Below are positions 16,756 to 25,869 of a DNA stretch of 64,000 nucleotides, piece after piece. The notes under the pieces were generated by a model, which saw nothing but the letters and a program-made list of their open reading frames with translations, was not told where the DNA came from and did not search any database. This DNA comes from Cellulosimicrobium cellulans. Lineage in GTDB: Bacteria > Actinomycetota > Actinomycetes > Actinomycetales > Cellulomonadaceae. Position 1 is the stretch's first letter; each line of letters starts with the position of its first letter. The stretch covers positions 124,001 through 188,000 of the forward strand of contig NZ_VEGH01000004.1 of the NCBI RefSeq assembly GCF_007679345.1, written 5' to 3'. The translations under genes and the position numbers were made by a program.

Positions 16756-17432
16756 GCCGCCCCCTCCGTCACGATCATCCGCACCGGGGTCGGGTCGAAC
16801 CCGTTGCACGGGTTGTTGATCTGCGGGCAGTTCGACACCAGCACCAGCACGTCGCGCTCGGCGCGCAGCGTCAGCGACAGCCCGGGGGAGGAGATGCCGT
16901 CGACGATGCCCAGCGCGCCGTCCGCCTCGACCGGCACGTTCATGTACCAGTTGATGTTCGACACCAGGTCGCGCTTGCCGAGCCCCCGGCGGGCGCCCTC
17001 GGCGAGGAAGTTCTCGACGCAGGCGTGCTGGTGCACGGTGTGGTGGCCGTACCGCAGGGAGTTCGACTCCTTGGAGCAGGCGCCGCCGATGGTGTCGTGC
17101 CGGCCGACCTCGTCGTGCACGAGGGTCATCAGCGCGTCGCCGGTGCCGGCCCGCAGCACCGAGCCCTGCACCAGGTAGACGTTGCGCTGGGCGGCGATGG
17201 TGTCGGACGCGGAGTACCGGACGGACGTGTCGTGCGCGTCGTAGAGCAGGCAGTCGACGGCCTGGTTGCCCTCCAGGTCGACGATGGTGAGCTCCTGGCC
17301 GGCGCGGACGACGGTCGACCACGCGGACCGCCGCGGGACCACCTCGTCGAGCACGACGGTGGCACCGGCGAGTCGCGCGGGCAGCGCGTCCGTCGACGGG
17401 GCGGGGGCGGTGGGTGCAGCGGTCATGGTCAC
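16752..17432 (-). CDS. DUF1989 protein UAAP2 type (carboxyguanidine deiminase subunit)
   Basis: 226 residues from GTG 17432 (overlapping the previous stop as GTGA), or 224 from ATG 17426. DUF1989 features: VDLEGNQAVDCLLYDAHDTS, HDEVGRHDTIGGACSKESNS, NINWYMNVPVEADG and NCPQINNPCNGFDPTPVRM, rich in conserved Cys/His/Asp. This family was first named urea carboxylase-associated; later work showed the UAAP1/UAAP2 pair (CgdAB) deiminates carboxyguanidine to allophanate. That assignment is from literature on homologues. No carboxylase gene is nearby. Its partner is the gene at 17429-18265. Confidence 0.88.
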   Translation of the reverse strand: MTMTAAPTAPAPSTDALPARLAGATVVLDEVVPRRSAWSTVVRAGQELTIVDLEGNQAVDCLLYDAHDTSVRYSASDTIAAQRNVYLVQGSVLRAGTGDALMTLVHDEVGRHDTIGGACSKESNSLRYGHHTVHQHACVENFLAEGARRGLGKRDLVSNINWYMNVPVEADGALGIVDGISSPGLSLTLRAERDVLVLVSNCPQINNPCNGFDPTPVRMIVTEGAA

Positions 17433-18265
17433 AGTCCCCTCGCGCGGGCGTAGTCGATGGTGTTGGCGTAGGCGCGCTCCGCCTCCGGGCCGGCTGTGGC
17501 CTCCGGGGCGTCGAGACCGGCGGGCGCCCCGCGCCAGGCGCGGACCCGCAGCGGCGTCGACACGTACTCGGCTCGCGGGTCGACGGGGTGCGGCACGTTC
17601 GCGAGCAGCACGACGCACGGCAGCTCCAGCCGCAGCCGGACCCGCGCCCCCGCGCCCGCCGAGCCGGTGAACTCCGTCATGCCGTCGGGGGCGACCTGCA
17701 CGCCCTGGAAGAACGACAGGCTCGGCGGCACGTCGCGCGCGTCCAGCCCGTTCTTCAGAGCGGCGAGCAGCAGCAGCTCGCGGCCGGCGGGGGTGCCGCC
17801 CTGCGGGGACCCGTCGCCGTACCGGGCCTCGTTCGCGGCCTTCGACGACGTGCCGGCGAACGTGTCGTGCCGGCCCGAGGTGTCCTCGACGACGGTCGCG
17901 AGCACCCGGCCGCGGTCGGACAGCAGCATCGAGCCGGCGCCGAGGTAGGCCTGCCACTGGATCTTGACGGTGTCGGCGACGTTCAGCCGCTCGTCGACCT
18001 GCGCCGCGTTGATGAGCACCAGGTGGGCGCACGCGTCGCCCTCCAGGTCGGTCAGCTCCAGGACGGAGCCCCGGGCGAGCACGACGGTGGTGTAGTTCCC
18101 GCCGGCGACGGTCTCGGCGTGCAGCCGGTCCTCGGGCGCGACCTCGGCGGGCCAGTCGGCGGCGGTGGCCGCCGGGACGGTCGGCATCGTGCCGACGACC
18201 GTGCCGCCCTGGGCGCGCGCGTGGTCGCGGGCCCCCAGCGGCGAGGCGGTGGAGATGCTGGTCAT
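17429..18265 (-). CDS. DUF1989 protein UAAP1 type (carboxyguanidine deiminase subunit)
   Basis: 278-residue partner of UAAP2, ATG at 18265. Conserved segments: GNYTTVVLARGSVLELTDLE, LVLINAAQVDERLNVADTVK, DTSGRHDTFAGTSSKAANEA, SLSFFQGVQVAPDGMTEF and CVVLLANVPHPVDPR. The N-terminal 35 residues are poorly conserved in type. It starts 9 bases after the isochorismatase-like gene stops, so the two are co-translated. Together with UAAP2 it should form the heteromeric carboxyguanidine deiminase, if the assignment holds. Confidence 0.88.
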   Translation of the reverse strand: MTSISTASPLGARDHARAQGGTVVGTMPTVPAATAADWPAEVAPEDRLHAETVAGGNYTTVVLARGSVLELTDLEGDACAHLVLINAAQVDERLNVADTVKIQWQAYLGAGSMLLSDRGRVLATVVEDTSGRHDTFAGTSSKAANEARYGDGSPQGGTPAGRELLLLAALKNGLDARDVPPSLSFFQGVQVAPDGMTEFTGSAGAGARVRLRLELPCVVLLANVPHPVDPRAEYVSTPLRVRAWRGAPAGLDAPEATAGPEAERAYANTIDYARARGL

Positions 18266-18274
18266 CGGGCCTCC

Positions 18275-18916
18275 TCAGACGGCCTGGGCGGTGGTGGCGA
18301 GCGCGCGCTGCACCTCGGGGTTCGGCTCCGCGGTGGCGAGCCACTGCTGCACGTCCTCGGCGGTGACCAGCGCGTCGCGCTGCAGGTAGCCGATGGCGCG
18401 CAGGGCGGCGTCGTGCGCCTCCTGCGTCGAGCCGCCGACCGCGTCGGTGACGACCCGCACCCGGTAGTCGTGCTGGTGCGCGTCGACCGCGGTGTAGTGG
18501 ATGCACACGTCGGTCAGGCCGCCGATGAGGATCACGGTGTCGGCCCGGTACGCCTTGAGCACGATCTCCAGCTCGGTGCCGAAGAACGCGGAGTAGCGGC
18601 GCTTGCGGATCAGGAACTCGTCCGGCCGCGGGTCCAGGCCCTGCGCGAGCTCCGTCTCCGGCCAGCCCTCGACGCAGTGCGGGCCCTCGGCGCCGTCCAG
18701 CTCGCGGCCGATGTCGATCAGCGAGGGCTTGTGCACCTCCTGGATCCACACGACCGGGATGCCCTGCTCGCGGCAGGTGGCGATCATCGTCCGGACCCGC
18801 GGCGCCCGCTCGGTGCGGCCGGGCATGTACGGGATCTCGGTGCGGGACTCGGCGCGCTCGACGTCGCCGCCCTGGATGTCGACGACGATGAGCACGGCGT
18901 TGCCGGTGACGTTCAT
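18275..18916 (-). CDS. Isochorismatase-like amidohydrolase (biuret/guanylurea hydrolase candidate)
   Basis: 213-residue cysteine hydrolase, ATG at 18916 with GGAAGGAACC upstream. The catalytic triad of the family is complete: Asp13 in LIVVDIQGGD, Lys105 in LIRKRRYSAFFGTELE and Cys138 in GGLTDVCIHYTAVDA, with the cis-peptide region before the Cys. Family members cleave isochorismate, nicotinamide, biuret, ureidoacrylate and guanylurea. Biuret hydrolase and guanylurea hydrolase both feed allophanate-hydrolase pathways, and this gene is directly followed by UAAP1, UAAP2 and the allophanate-hydrolase-like gene. Guanylurea hydrolase fits the set best, but the sequence alone cannot distinguish it from biuret or another carbamoyl substrate. 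Confidence 0.85.
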   Translation of the reverse strand: MNVTGNAVLIVVDIQGGDVERAESRTEIPYMPGRTERAPRVRTMIATCREQGIPVVWIQEVHKPSLIDIGRELDGAEGPHCVEGWPETELAQGLDPRPDEFLIRKRRYSAFFGTELEIVLKAYRADTVILIGGLTDVCIHYTAVDAHQHDYRVRVVTDAVGGSTQEAHDAALRAIGYLQRDALVTAEDVQQWLATAEPNPEVQRALATTAQAV

Positions 18917-18951
18917 GAGGTGGTTCCTTCCGGGGGGTGGTGCGACCGCGC

Positions 18952-19950
18952 TCAGGCGAGGGCGATGCGGCGGTCGGCGGCGGCCTGGAGCACGTCGACG
19001 ACGGTGTTGAGCAGGACGTAGACGACGCCGAGCAGCAGGGCGACGCCCGCGATGGCGGGGAAGTCGGAGGCCGCGACGGACTTGTCGAGGTAGGAGCCGA
19101 CGCCGGGCCAGTCGAAGATCTTCTCGACGACCACCAGGCCGGCCAGGAGCATGCCCGCCTGGATGCCGACCATCGACAGCGTCGGGCCGAGCGAGTTCCG
19201 GACGGCGTGCCGCACGAGGATCTGCCGCTCGCCCATGCCGGCGGCGCGGGCGGTGCGGGCGTGGTCGGCGGCCATGTTGGCCTTGAGCCCGTCGACCAGC
19301 ACCCGGCCGATCGCGACGGCGGGGGAGATGGCGGCGCACAGCGCGGGCAGCGCGAGGTGCGTGACGGCGTCGCCGGCGACGTCGAACCGGCCGGCGAGCA
19401 GCCCGTCGAGCACCAGGAACCCGGTCGGCCCGGCGGGGGCGTCCCGCAGCCCCGTGCGGCCGCCCGACGGCAGCCAGCCGAGGTTCCCGTAGAACACCAG
19501 CAGCGCGACCATGCCGAGCAGGAAGGTCGGGGCGGCGGCGCCGCTCAGCAGCACGACCCGGACCACCCCGGCGCCGCGCCACCGCAGCGTCGTGAGGGCC
19601 GCGAAGGCCACGCCCAGGACCAGCGCGATGCCGAGCACCCACGCCGCGAGCTCGAGGCTGGCCGGCAGCACCTGGGCCAGGTTGTCGGCGACCGGGGTGC
19701 GGCTGCGCAGCGAGTTCTGCAGGTCGCCGTGCAGCAGGCCGTCGAGGTACGTGAGGTAGCGCTGCACCAGGGGCTCGTCGAGGCCGAGGCGCTCGCGGGC
19801 GGCGGCCACCGCGTCGGCGGACGCATTCGCGCCCACGTACGCCTTGGCCGGGTCGACGCCGCTGACCTCCTGGAGGCCGAACAGCGCCATGGTGAGCGCG
19901 AGCAGCACGCCGATCGTGGCGGCGACGCGCTTGACCAGGAACATCACCAT
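18952..19950 (-). CDS. Dipeptide/nickel-type ABC permease (DppB type)
   Basis: 332-residue permease with six membrane segments, start MVMFLVKRVAATIGVLLALT. The family loop reads ERLGLDEPLVQRYLTYLDGL, and the EAA-like segment is DHARTARAAGMGERQILVRH. C-terminal VEKIFDWPGVGSYLDKSVAASDFPAIAG is characteristic of DppB/OppB/GsiC subunits. It pairs with the DppC-type gene 60 bases upstream and precedes the isochorismatase-like gene by 35 bases. It is an importer for the pathway substrate by location. Confidence 0.93.
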   Translation of the reverse strand: MVMFLVKRVAATIGVLLALTMALFGLQEVSGVDPAKAYVGANASADAVAAARERLGLDEPLVQRYLTYLDGLLHGDLQNSLRSRTPVADNLAQVLPASLELAAWVLGIALVLGVAFAALTTLRWRGAGVVRVVLLSGAAAPTFLLGMVALLVFYGNLGWLPSGGRTGLRDAPAGPTGFLVLDGLLAGRFDVAGDAVTHLALPALCAAISPAVAIGRVLVDGLKANMAADHARTARAAGMGERQILVRHAVRNSLGPTLSMVGIQAGMLLAGLVVVEKIFDWPGVGSYLDKSVAASDFPAIAGVALLLGVVYVLLNTVVDVLQAAADRRIALA

Positions 19951-20010
19951 GCGAGGGCCTCCTGACGGGTGCGGCGGGGACGGGACGGGCGGGCGTCGGG
20001 GCGGCGCACC

Positions 20011-20895
20011 TCAGCGCCCCCGCATCAGGTCGCGGACGCCGTCGCCGGCGAGGTTGGCCGCCAGCGCGATCACCAGGACCGCGAGGCCCGGGAAGATCGG
20101 CACCCACCACGCCTGCAGCAGGTACGCCATGCCCTGGGCGGCCATCGCGCCGAGCTCCGGGGCGGGCGCCGGCGAGGACAGCCCGATGAACGACAGGCCC
20201 GACAGCGCGACCACCAGCCCGCCGACGTCGAGGCTCGCGGCGACGACGATCGTCGAGCGCACCCCCGGCAGCAGGTGCCGGGTGACCCGGGTGCCCCACG
20301 GGGTGCCGGCGAGCCGCGCGGCCTCCAGGTGCGGCCGGGCGGCCCACGCGCGGACCTCGCCGCGGACCAGCCGCGCGTACAGCGGCCACCAGACGACGGC
20401 GACGCCGACCAGCGCCGAGGTGAACGACGCGCCGAGCGCCGCGGCGACCGCCATCGCGATGACCAGGCCGGGCAGCGCCAGGAACAGGTCGGTGGTGCGC
20501 ATCAGCAGCGCGTCGACCCAGCCGGGCAGCGCTCCGGCCAGCAGGCCGACCAGCCCGCCGACGAGCACGCCGGACGCGATCACGATCACCGCGGCGACCA
20601 GGCTGGACCGCATGCCGAACAGCAGGCGGGACAGGATGTCGTAGCCCAGCGCGTCGGTGCCGAGCAGGTGCTCGGGGCTCAGCGGCGGCAGGAACGCCTC
20701 GCCGCTGCGCAGGACCGGCGAGTGCGGCGCGAGCACCGGGGCGGCGAGCGCGACGGCCACGATCAGCGCGAGCGCGCCGATGGCGACCAGGTCGACGCCG
20801 AGGGCGCGGTGCCGGACGGCGGTGACGCGGGCCCAGCGGCGGGCCGCGCGGGTGGTGGCGCCGCCGGGGGAGACGGCGAGGTCGGCGGTGGTCAT
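20011..20895 (-). CDS. Dipeptide/nickel-type ABC permease (DppC type)
   Basis: 294-residue permease, ATG at 20895 overlapping the ATPase stop as ATGA. DppC marks are [20 protein letters not shown], a series of Gly/Ala/Val-rich helices, [20 protein letters not shown] as EAA loop, and [20 protein letters not shown] near the C-terminus. It forms the channel with the DppB-type subunit. Confidence 0.93.
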   Translation of the reverse strand: MTTADLAVSPGGATTRAARRWARVTAVRHRALGVDLVAIGALALIVAVALAAPVLAPHSPVLRSGEAFLPPLSPEHLLGTDALGYDILSRLLFGMRSSLVAAVIVIASGVLVGGLVGLLAGALPGWVDALLMRTTDLFLALPGLVIAMAVAAALGASFTSALVGVAVVWWPLYARLVRGEVRAWAARPHLEAARLAGTPWGTRVTRHLLPGVRSTIVVAASLDVGGLVVALSGLSFIGLSSPAPAPELGAMAAQGMAYLLQAWWVPIFPGLAVLVIALAANLAGDGVRDLMRGR

Positions 20896-22637
20896 CGAGC
20901 GGCTCCCGTGGTGGTGGCGAGGCGGTCGCGACGGTGCTGCGGGCCGGGGATCGCGCCGAGCAGCGTGCGGGTGTACTCGTGCTGCGGGCGCTCGCAGACG
21001 TCGTCGGTGGCGCCGATCTCGACGATCCGGCCCTCGCGCATCACGGCGACCCGGTCGGCGACGATCCGTGCGGCCGCGAGGTCGTGCGTCACGAACAGCA
21101 CGGACATCCCGAGCTCGCGGCGCAGCCGGCCGATCAGGTTGAGCACGGTGGCTGCGAGCGACACGTCCAGCGCGCTCGTCGGCTCGTCGCACAGCAGGAC
21201 GGTCGGCGGCACGATCACCGCGCGGGCGAGCGCGACGCGCTGCCGCTGGCCGCCGGACAGCTGGTCGCCGCGGGCCCGCGCCGTCTCCGGCGGCAGGCCG
21301 ACCGTGCGCAGGGCGTCGAGCACCCGGTCGGTGCGCTCCGACCGGGACATGCCCGTGACGTGCGCCTGCAGCCGCTCGTCGAGCATCGTGCCGACCCGGA
21401 GCCACGGCGTCAGCGACGACCCGGCGTCCTGGAACACCATCTGCGGGGCGGCGCCCGCGGCCACGGTCACCTCGCCGGCGGTGGTGGTCTCGAGACCGGC
21501 GACCACACGCAGCAGCGTCGACTTGCCGCAGCCGGACTCGCCGACCAGGGCGACGGCCTCGCCGGCGCGGACCTCGAGGTCGACGCCGCGCAGCGCGGGC
21601 AGCTCGCGGCGCTTCCACGGCGGGCCGCTGCGGAACACCCGGTGCGCGTCGCGGACGGTGACCGCGGTGCCGTCGCGCAGGACCACCGGGGGCCACACGG
21701 CGGGGAGCTCGGGGGCGGGGGCGCCGGGGGCGAGGTCGAGGACCCCGTCGGCACCGACGGCGACGTCGTCGTCCGCGGGGGCCGGGGCGGGGGTGGAGGG
21801 CGCGGGCGTGGCCGCGCCCGCAGCGGCCACCGGCATCGCCGCCAGCGGCCGGTCCCGCGGGGTCCGCAGGTCGATCCGCGACCGCAGCAGGTTCTTCGTG
21901 TACGCGTGCGTCGGGTTGCCGAACACCTCGTCCACCCCGGCGGACTCGACGATCCGGCCCTGCTGCATCACGGCGATCCGGTCGCACACCTGCGCCGCGA
22001 CGCCGAGGTCGTGGGTGACGAACACGATCGAGCAGCCGATGTCCTCGCGCAGCGTCAGCAGCAGCTCGAGGATCTGCGCCTGCACCGTGACGTCGAGGGC
22101 GGTGGTCGGCTCGTCGGCGAGGATCAGGGACGGGCGGCGCGCGACGGCGAGCGCGATCATCACGCGCTGGCGCAGGCCGCCGGACAGCTGGTGCGGGTAG
22201 GCCTTCAGCCGGTCCGCGGCGCGGGGGATGCCGACGTCCTCCAGCAGGGACAGCGCGTGGGCCCGGTCGCGGGTGACCTCGCCGAGCTGGCGCCCGATGG
22301 TCATCGTCGGGTCGAGCGACGTCATCGGGTCCTGGAACACCGCGCCGACGTGCTGCCGGCGGGCGGCGCGCCGGGCCGCGTCGGGGGCGCCGATCATGTC
22401 GGTGCCGGCCAGGTCGACGACCCCGGAGACGACGGGCCGGGCGGAGGGGGGCAGCAGGCCCATGACCGACAGGCCGAGGATGCTCTTGCCGGAGCCGGAC
22501 CCGCCGACCAGGCCGACGACCTCGCCGCGCTCGACGGTCAGGTCGACGCCGCGGACCGCGTGCACGGTCTCGCCGTCGCGGGTCAGCCGGACGTCGAGGC
22601 CGTCGACGCGCAGCACGGGGCTCTCGGCAACAGGCAT
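20892..22637 (-). CDS. Double-domain peptide-type ABC ATPase (DppD-DppF fusion)
   Basis: 581 residues holding two complete ATPase domains. The first has Walker A GGSGSGKS (about residue 44), signature LSGGLRQRV and Walker [13 protein letters not shown]; a Pro/Ala linker of about 50 residues follows near 275-325. The second has Walker [10 protein letters not shown], signature LSGGQRQRV and Walker [13 protein letters not shown]. The C-terminal extension of peptide ATPases is seen as [11 protein letters not shown] and [16 protein letters not shown]. It supplies both nucleotide-binding sites for the two permeases. Confidence 0.95.
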   Translation of the reverse strand: MPVAESPVLRVDGLDVRLTRDGETVHAVRGVDLTVERGEVVGLVGGSGSGKSILGLSVMGLLPPSARPVVSGVVDLAGTDMIGAPDAARRAARRQHVGAVFQDPMTSLDPTMTIGRQLGEVTRDRAHALSLLEDVGIPRAADRLKAYPHQLSGGLRQRVMIALAVARRPSLILADEPTTALDVTVQAQILELLLTLREDIGCSIVFVTHDLGVAAQVCDRIAVMQQGRIVESAGVDEVFGNPTHAYTKNLLRSRIDLRTPRDRPLAAMPVAAAGAATPAPSTPAPAPADDDVAVGADGVLDLAPGAPAPELPAVWPPVVLRDGTAVTVRDAHRVFRSGPPWKRRELPALRGVDLEVRAGEAVALVGESGCGKSTLLRVVAGLETTTAGEVTVAAGAAPQMVFQDAGSSLTPWLRVGTMLDERLQAHVTGMSRSERTDRVLDALRTVGLPPETARARGDQLSGGQRQRVALARAVIVPPTVLLCDEPTSALDVSLAATVLNLIGRLRRELGMSVLFVTHDLAAARIVADRVAVMREGRIVEIGATDDVCERPQHEYTRTLLGAIPGPQHRRDRLATTTGAAR

Positions 22638-22669
22638 GGCGGTCTCCTTGGGAGGGCGGACGAGGGGTG

Positions 22670-22716
22670 GACCCCGGGGCGGGGCCGGTCAGGGGTCGCG
22701 ACCCCGCCCCGGGGTC
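22670..22716 (-). terminator. Strong hairpin between binding-protein and ATPase genes
   Basis: Perfect 15-base arms (GACCCCGGGGCGGGG at 22670-22684 and its complement at 22702-22716) with a 17-base loop, in the only sizeable gap of the importer operon. No T-run follows. Likely a partial terminator or 3' stabiliser giving more binding protein than membrane subunits. Confidence 0.6.
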
Positions 22717-22731
22717 GGGGGTGGCGCGGGG

Positions 22732-24348
22732 TCAGCCCCGGCCGAGCGCCGCGAAGTGCAGCACGTCGTACTCGAGGACGTTCTGCGCCTCGGTCGTGCC
22801 GGTGACGTCCGGCGTGGTCAGCAGGGTGGTGTTGAGCGACCCGATCGAGTACCAGTAGCGCGTGGCGTTGATCGCCTCGGCGACGGGGGCGTACGCCGCG
22901 ACGTCCTCGCTGGCGCGGGCGGTGTCGAGCAGGTCGGTCAGGCCCGGCACCTCGGCGCCGAACAGGTCCAGGCCGCCGGCCGGGGTGTAGATGATGCTCG
23001 CCCAGGCGTCCGGGTGGCCGGCGTCGGGGAACACGGAGAACACGGCGAGGTCGGGGCCGTCGGCGCCCTCGTCGGCGATGCCGTAGATGGTGCCGGCCGA
23101 GTAGGCGACGGCCTCGGCCGGGATGCCGGCGGTGCTCAGCCGCGAGCCGAGCTCCTCGGCGACGGCCTTGCCGTCCGCGCTGGACCCGGCGTACGCGATG
23201 CGCACCGTGCCGGAGTCCGGCGTGCCGAGGGCGTCCCAGGCGCCCTCGTCGTAGGCGATGCCCTGGTCGTCGATGCTCGCGTCGACCATGCCCTGCGGGA
23301 ACAGCTGGTCGGTCGGCACCTCCAGGCTGCCCATCGCCTCGTCGATGATCGACTCCTTGTCGATCCCCGCGAACAGCGCCTCGCGGTCCGCCACGTCCGC
23401 GAGCCAGGCCGAGCCCGGGTTCACGTAGATCATCTGCGTCGTGAAGTTCGCGAAGGTCGACGTCGTGACGTCCTCGCTGCCCTCGAACGACTCGAACGAG
23501 GTCTTGTTGAGGTTGCCGAGGATCGCGTCGATCTCGCCGCGCTCGAGCTGCAGCTGCGCCGACGAGGCGTTCTCGGCGACCTGGATCTCGATGGACGTCA
23601 GCTCCGGGGCGTCGCCCCAGTAGCCGTCGTAGGCGGTGAGCTCGTACCGCTCGCCCGTCTCGACCGCGGTCAGCTCGTACGGGCCGGTGCCGGCGTCGTG
23701 CGTCGTCAGGTAGGTCTGGGCGAAGTCGTCGCCCGCCTCGTCCGCGAGCACGGCCGGGCTGATCAGCTTCACGCCGAACGGCGAGGCGAGGTAGTCGAGG
23801 AAGGCGGCGTTCGGGGCGGCCAGCGTGACGACGGCGGTGAGGTCGTCCGGGGTCTCGACGGACACGACGTCGCCCACCATGTACGCCGGGCCGGCGTCGA
23901 CCTGGGTGCGCCGCTCGAACGACGCCTTCACCGCCTCGGAGGTCAGCTCGGTGCCGTCGTGGAACGTGACGCCCGGCCGCAGCGTGAACGTGTAGGTGAG
24001 GCCGTCGTCCGAGACGGTCCACTCCTCGGCGAGCTCCGGGACGATCGTCGGCTCCTCGACGCCGTCCTGGTAGGCCACCAGGCCCTCGTACGTGTTCTCG
24101 ATGATGTTGAGGCCCGGGCCGTCGTAGTTGACGTCCGGGTCCGGCGGCGTGGTGTACCCGGTGAGCATCACGGCGGTGAAGGTGTCGTCGCCGCCGGCGG
24201 TGCTGCCGCCCACGGTGCCGCTCTGGCCGCACGCGGTGAGGGCCAGCAGCCCGGCGACGGCGGCGGCCGCGGCGGCCGTGCGGGTGCGGGTGGCGGTGCG
24301 GGGGCGGCGGGCGGACCGCGTGGTGGCGCGGGCGGTGCTCGGGCTCAT
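22732..24348 (-). CDS. Solute-binding lipoprotein, family 5
   Basis: 538-residue peptide/opine/nickel-type binding protein, ATG at 24348. A long Arg/Thr-rich n-region leads to the lipobox LTAC with Cys40. Family-5 marks: IIENTYEGLVAYQDGVEEP, LAEEWTVSDDGLTYTFTLRP, GVTFHDGTELTSEAVKASFE, TGPYELTAVETGERYELTAY and NDY-type DGYWGDAPELTSIEIQ. First gene of the minus-strand operon. Family 5 binds oligopeptides, opines, nickel chelates and other cations; a small cationic guanidino compound is plausible but unproven. Confidence 0.94.
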   Translation of the reverse strand: MSPSTARATTRSARRPRTATRTRTAAAAAAVAGLLALTACGQSGTVGGSTAGGDDTFTAVMLTGYTTPPDPDVNYDGPGLNIIENTYEGLVAYQDGVEEPTIVPELAEEWTVSDDGLTYTFTLRPGVTFHDGTELTSEAVKASFERRTQVDAGPAYMVGDVVSVETPDDLTAVVTLAAPNAAFLDYLASPFGVKLISPAVLADEAGDDFAQTYLTTHDAGTGPYELTAVETGERYELTAYDGYWGDAPELTSIEIQVAENASSAQLQLERGEIDAILGNLNKTSFESFEGSEDVTTSTFANFTTQMIYVNPGSAWLADVADREALFAGIDKESIIDEAMGSLEVPTDQLFPQGMVDASIDDQGIAYDEGAWDALGTPDSGTVRIAYAGSSADGKAVAEELGSRLSTAGIPAEAVAYSAGTIYGIADEGADGPDLAVFSVFPDAGHPDAWASIIYTPAGGLDLFGAEVPGLTDLLDTARASEDVAAYAPVAEAINATRYWYSIGSLNTTLLTTPDVTGTTEAQNVLEYDVLHFAALGRG

Positions 24349-24472
24349 GCTCGGTGCCTCTCGGTCGGGGGTGCGTCGACGGGTGCGGGAGGAGGGGGCC
24401 GCGACGCCGAGGGGAGGGGAGGTGCGGGGGAGGGGCGGACCCTGCGATCCGCGCCGTGGTGCGGCCGACGCA

Positions 24473-24493
24473 TTTCCTGTCGGTGACCGGAAA
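24473..24493. promoter_or_regulatory. TetR-type operator 1 in the divergent control region
   Basis: 21-base near-palindrome TTTCCTGTCGGTGACCGGAAA (arms TTTCC.GTC and GAC.GGAAA). It is AT-rich at the ends in a GC-rich setting. A related site lies 70 bp away at 24543-24563. Most likely bound by the TetR-family protein encoded at 25862. Confidence 0.7.
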
Positions 24494-24542
24494 AGTAGAC
24501 CCGGGGCGTTGCCTCCGGGTTGCCGCGTGTTGCGGGGACGTA

Positions 24543-24563
24543 AAATCTATCGGCGACAGGTAA
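24543..24563. promoter_or_regulatory. TetR-type operator 2 in the divergent control region
   Basis: AAATCTATCGGCGACAGGTAA; its complement reads TTACCTGTCGCCGATAGATTT and matches operator 1 at most arm positions (CCTGTCG shared). It lies just upstream of the TAGCCT hexamer (24569-24574), a possible -10 box for the amidohydrolase gene. Confidence 0.65.
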
Positions 24564-24603
24564 TGGGCTAGCCTGGCCGCTCCCGACCCCGAGGAGCCCG
24601 CCC

Positions 24604-25869
24604 GTGACCGACCTGCTGCTGCGCGACGTGCGCCTGATCGACGGCACCGGCGCCGACCCGCGCCCGGGCACGGACGTGCTGGTCTCGGACGGCCTGATCG
24701 CCGCCGTCGGGCCCACCGGGACCGTGGTGCCCGGCGCGGCGACGGCCGACCCGGCGCGCCTCACCGTCCTCGACGGGGCCGGCCGCACGCTGCTGCCGGG
24801 GTTCCTCGACTGCCACGTGCACGTCAGCACGTCGCCCGGCGGCGACACCCTCGGCACCGTCCTGGCGCCGGAGTCGCTGCTCACCCTGCGGTCCGTCCCG
24901 CACTTGTCCGCGACCCTCGACGCCGGGGTGACGACCGCCCGCGACCTGGCCGGGGCGGACTCCGGGTTCCGGGACGCGCTGGAGCAGGGGCTGGTGCGGG
25001 GTCCGCGGCTCCAGGTCGCCATCCGGATCCTGTCGATCACCGGCGGGCACGGCGACTGGCGCACGATCGAGGGGGTGGCGCTGGACACGGGTCCCGGCGC
25101 GGGGGCGGTGGCCGACTCGCCGGCGGAGTTCGTGCGCGCGGTCCGCGAGGTGCTGCGGCAGGGCGCCGACTGGGTCAAGGTCGCCGCCACCGGTGGGATG
25201 GGCAGCCCGCGCAGCCACCCGGAGTCCGGCGGCCTGTCCGAGCCCGAGCTCCGCGCCGTCGTCGAGGAGGCCGACCGGCACGGCGGCGTCGGGGTCGCCG
25301 CGCACGCGCAGGGCGCCGCGGGCATCGCCGCCGCGGTCCGGGCCGGCGTGCGCAGCGTCGAGCACGGCTACCTCGTCGACGACGCCACGATCGACCTGAT
25401 GGGGGAGCGCGGCACCTGGCTCGTGCCGACGCTGTCCACGCTGACCCGGCCCGTGGCGGACGGGGTCGCGCCGTGGGTCGCCGCCAAGCGCCGCGCCCTG
25501 AAGGACACCGCGCGGGAGCGGCTGCACGCGGCGATCTCGGCCGGCGTGCCGGTCGCGCTCGGCACCGACGCCGGGATCGCCCCGCACGGCACGAACCTCA
25601 CCGAGCTGGCGCTGCTGGTCGAGCACGGGCTGTCGCCCGCCGCCGCGCTCGTCGCGGGGACCTCCGGGGCGGCGCGGATGCTCGGGATCGCGGACCAGGT
25701 GGGCACGGTGGCGCCGGGGCTGCGCGCCGACCTGGCGCTCACCGACGTCGACCCGCTCACCAGCATCGACGCGCTCGCCGACCCCCGTCGGGTGCGGGTC
25801 GTGGTGCAGGATGGGCGGGTCGTCAAGGACGCCCGCGCCGACGACGGGAGGACGGTGGACCGTGGCTGA
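24604..25869 (+). CDS. Metal-dependent amidohydrolase (Xaa-Pro dipeptidase-like)
   Basis: 421-residue TIM-barrel amidohydrolase. Metal motif HVH in FLDCHVHVSTSPGG (about 75-80), the carbamylatable Lys in GADWVKVAATGGMGSPRSHP, further metal His in VAAHAQGAAGIAAAVRAG and VEHGYLVDDATI, and Asp in LGTDAGIAPHG. The group includes imidazolonepropionase-like enzymes and Xaa-Pro/Xaa-Arg dipeptidases. GTG at 24604 follows GAGGAG with a 7-base spacer. Divergent from the importer operon across the paired operators, it probably acts on the same or a related substrate. Confidence 0.9.
   Translation: MTDLLLRDVRLIDGTGADPRPGTDVLVSDGLIAAVGPTGTVVPGAATADPARLTVLDGAGRTLLPGFLDCHVHVSTSPGGDTLGTVLAPESLLTLRSVPHLSATLDAGVTTARDLAGADSGFRDALEQGLVRGPRLQVAIRILSITGGHGDWRTIEGVALDTGPGAGAVADSPAEFVRAVREVLRQGADWVKVAATGGMGSPRSHPESGGLSEPELRAVVEEADRHGGVGVAAHAQGAAGIAAAVRAGVRSVEHGYLVDDATIDLMGERGTWLVPTLSTLTRPVADGVAPWVAAKRRALKDTARERLHAAISAGVPVALGTDAGIAPHGTNLTELALLVEHGLSPAAALVAGTSGAARMLGIADQVGTVAPGLRADLALTDVDPLTSIDALADPRRVRVVVQDGRVVKDARADDGRTVDRG

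Noticed and set aside
18952..22637. Idea that the importer is for nickel and the operon for urease maturation
   Set aside because: No urease or nickel-insertion genes are present; the downstream genes are guanidine/biuret-type hydrolases, so a nitrogen-compound importer fits better.
20892..22805. Long plus-strand frames opposite the double ATPase
   Set aside because: Shadow of a gene with two complete ATPase domains on the minus strand.
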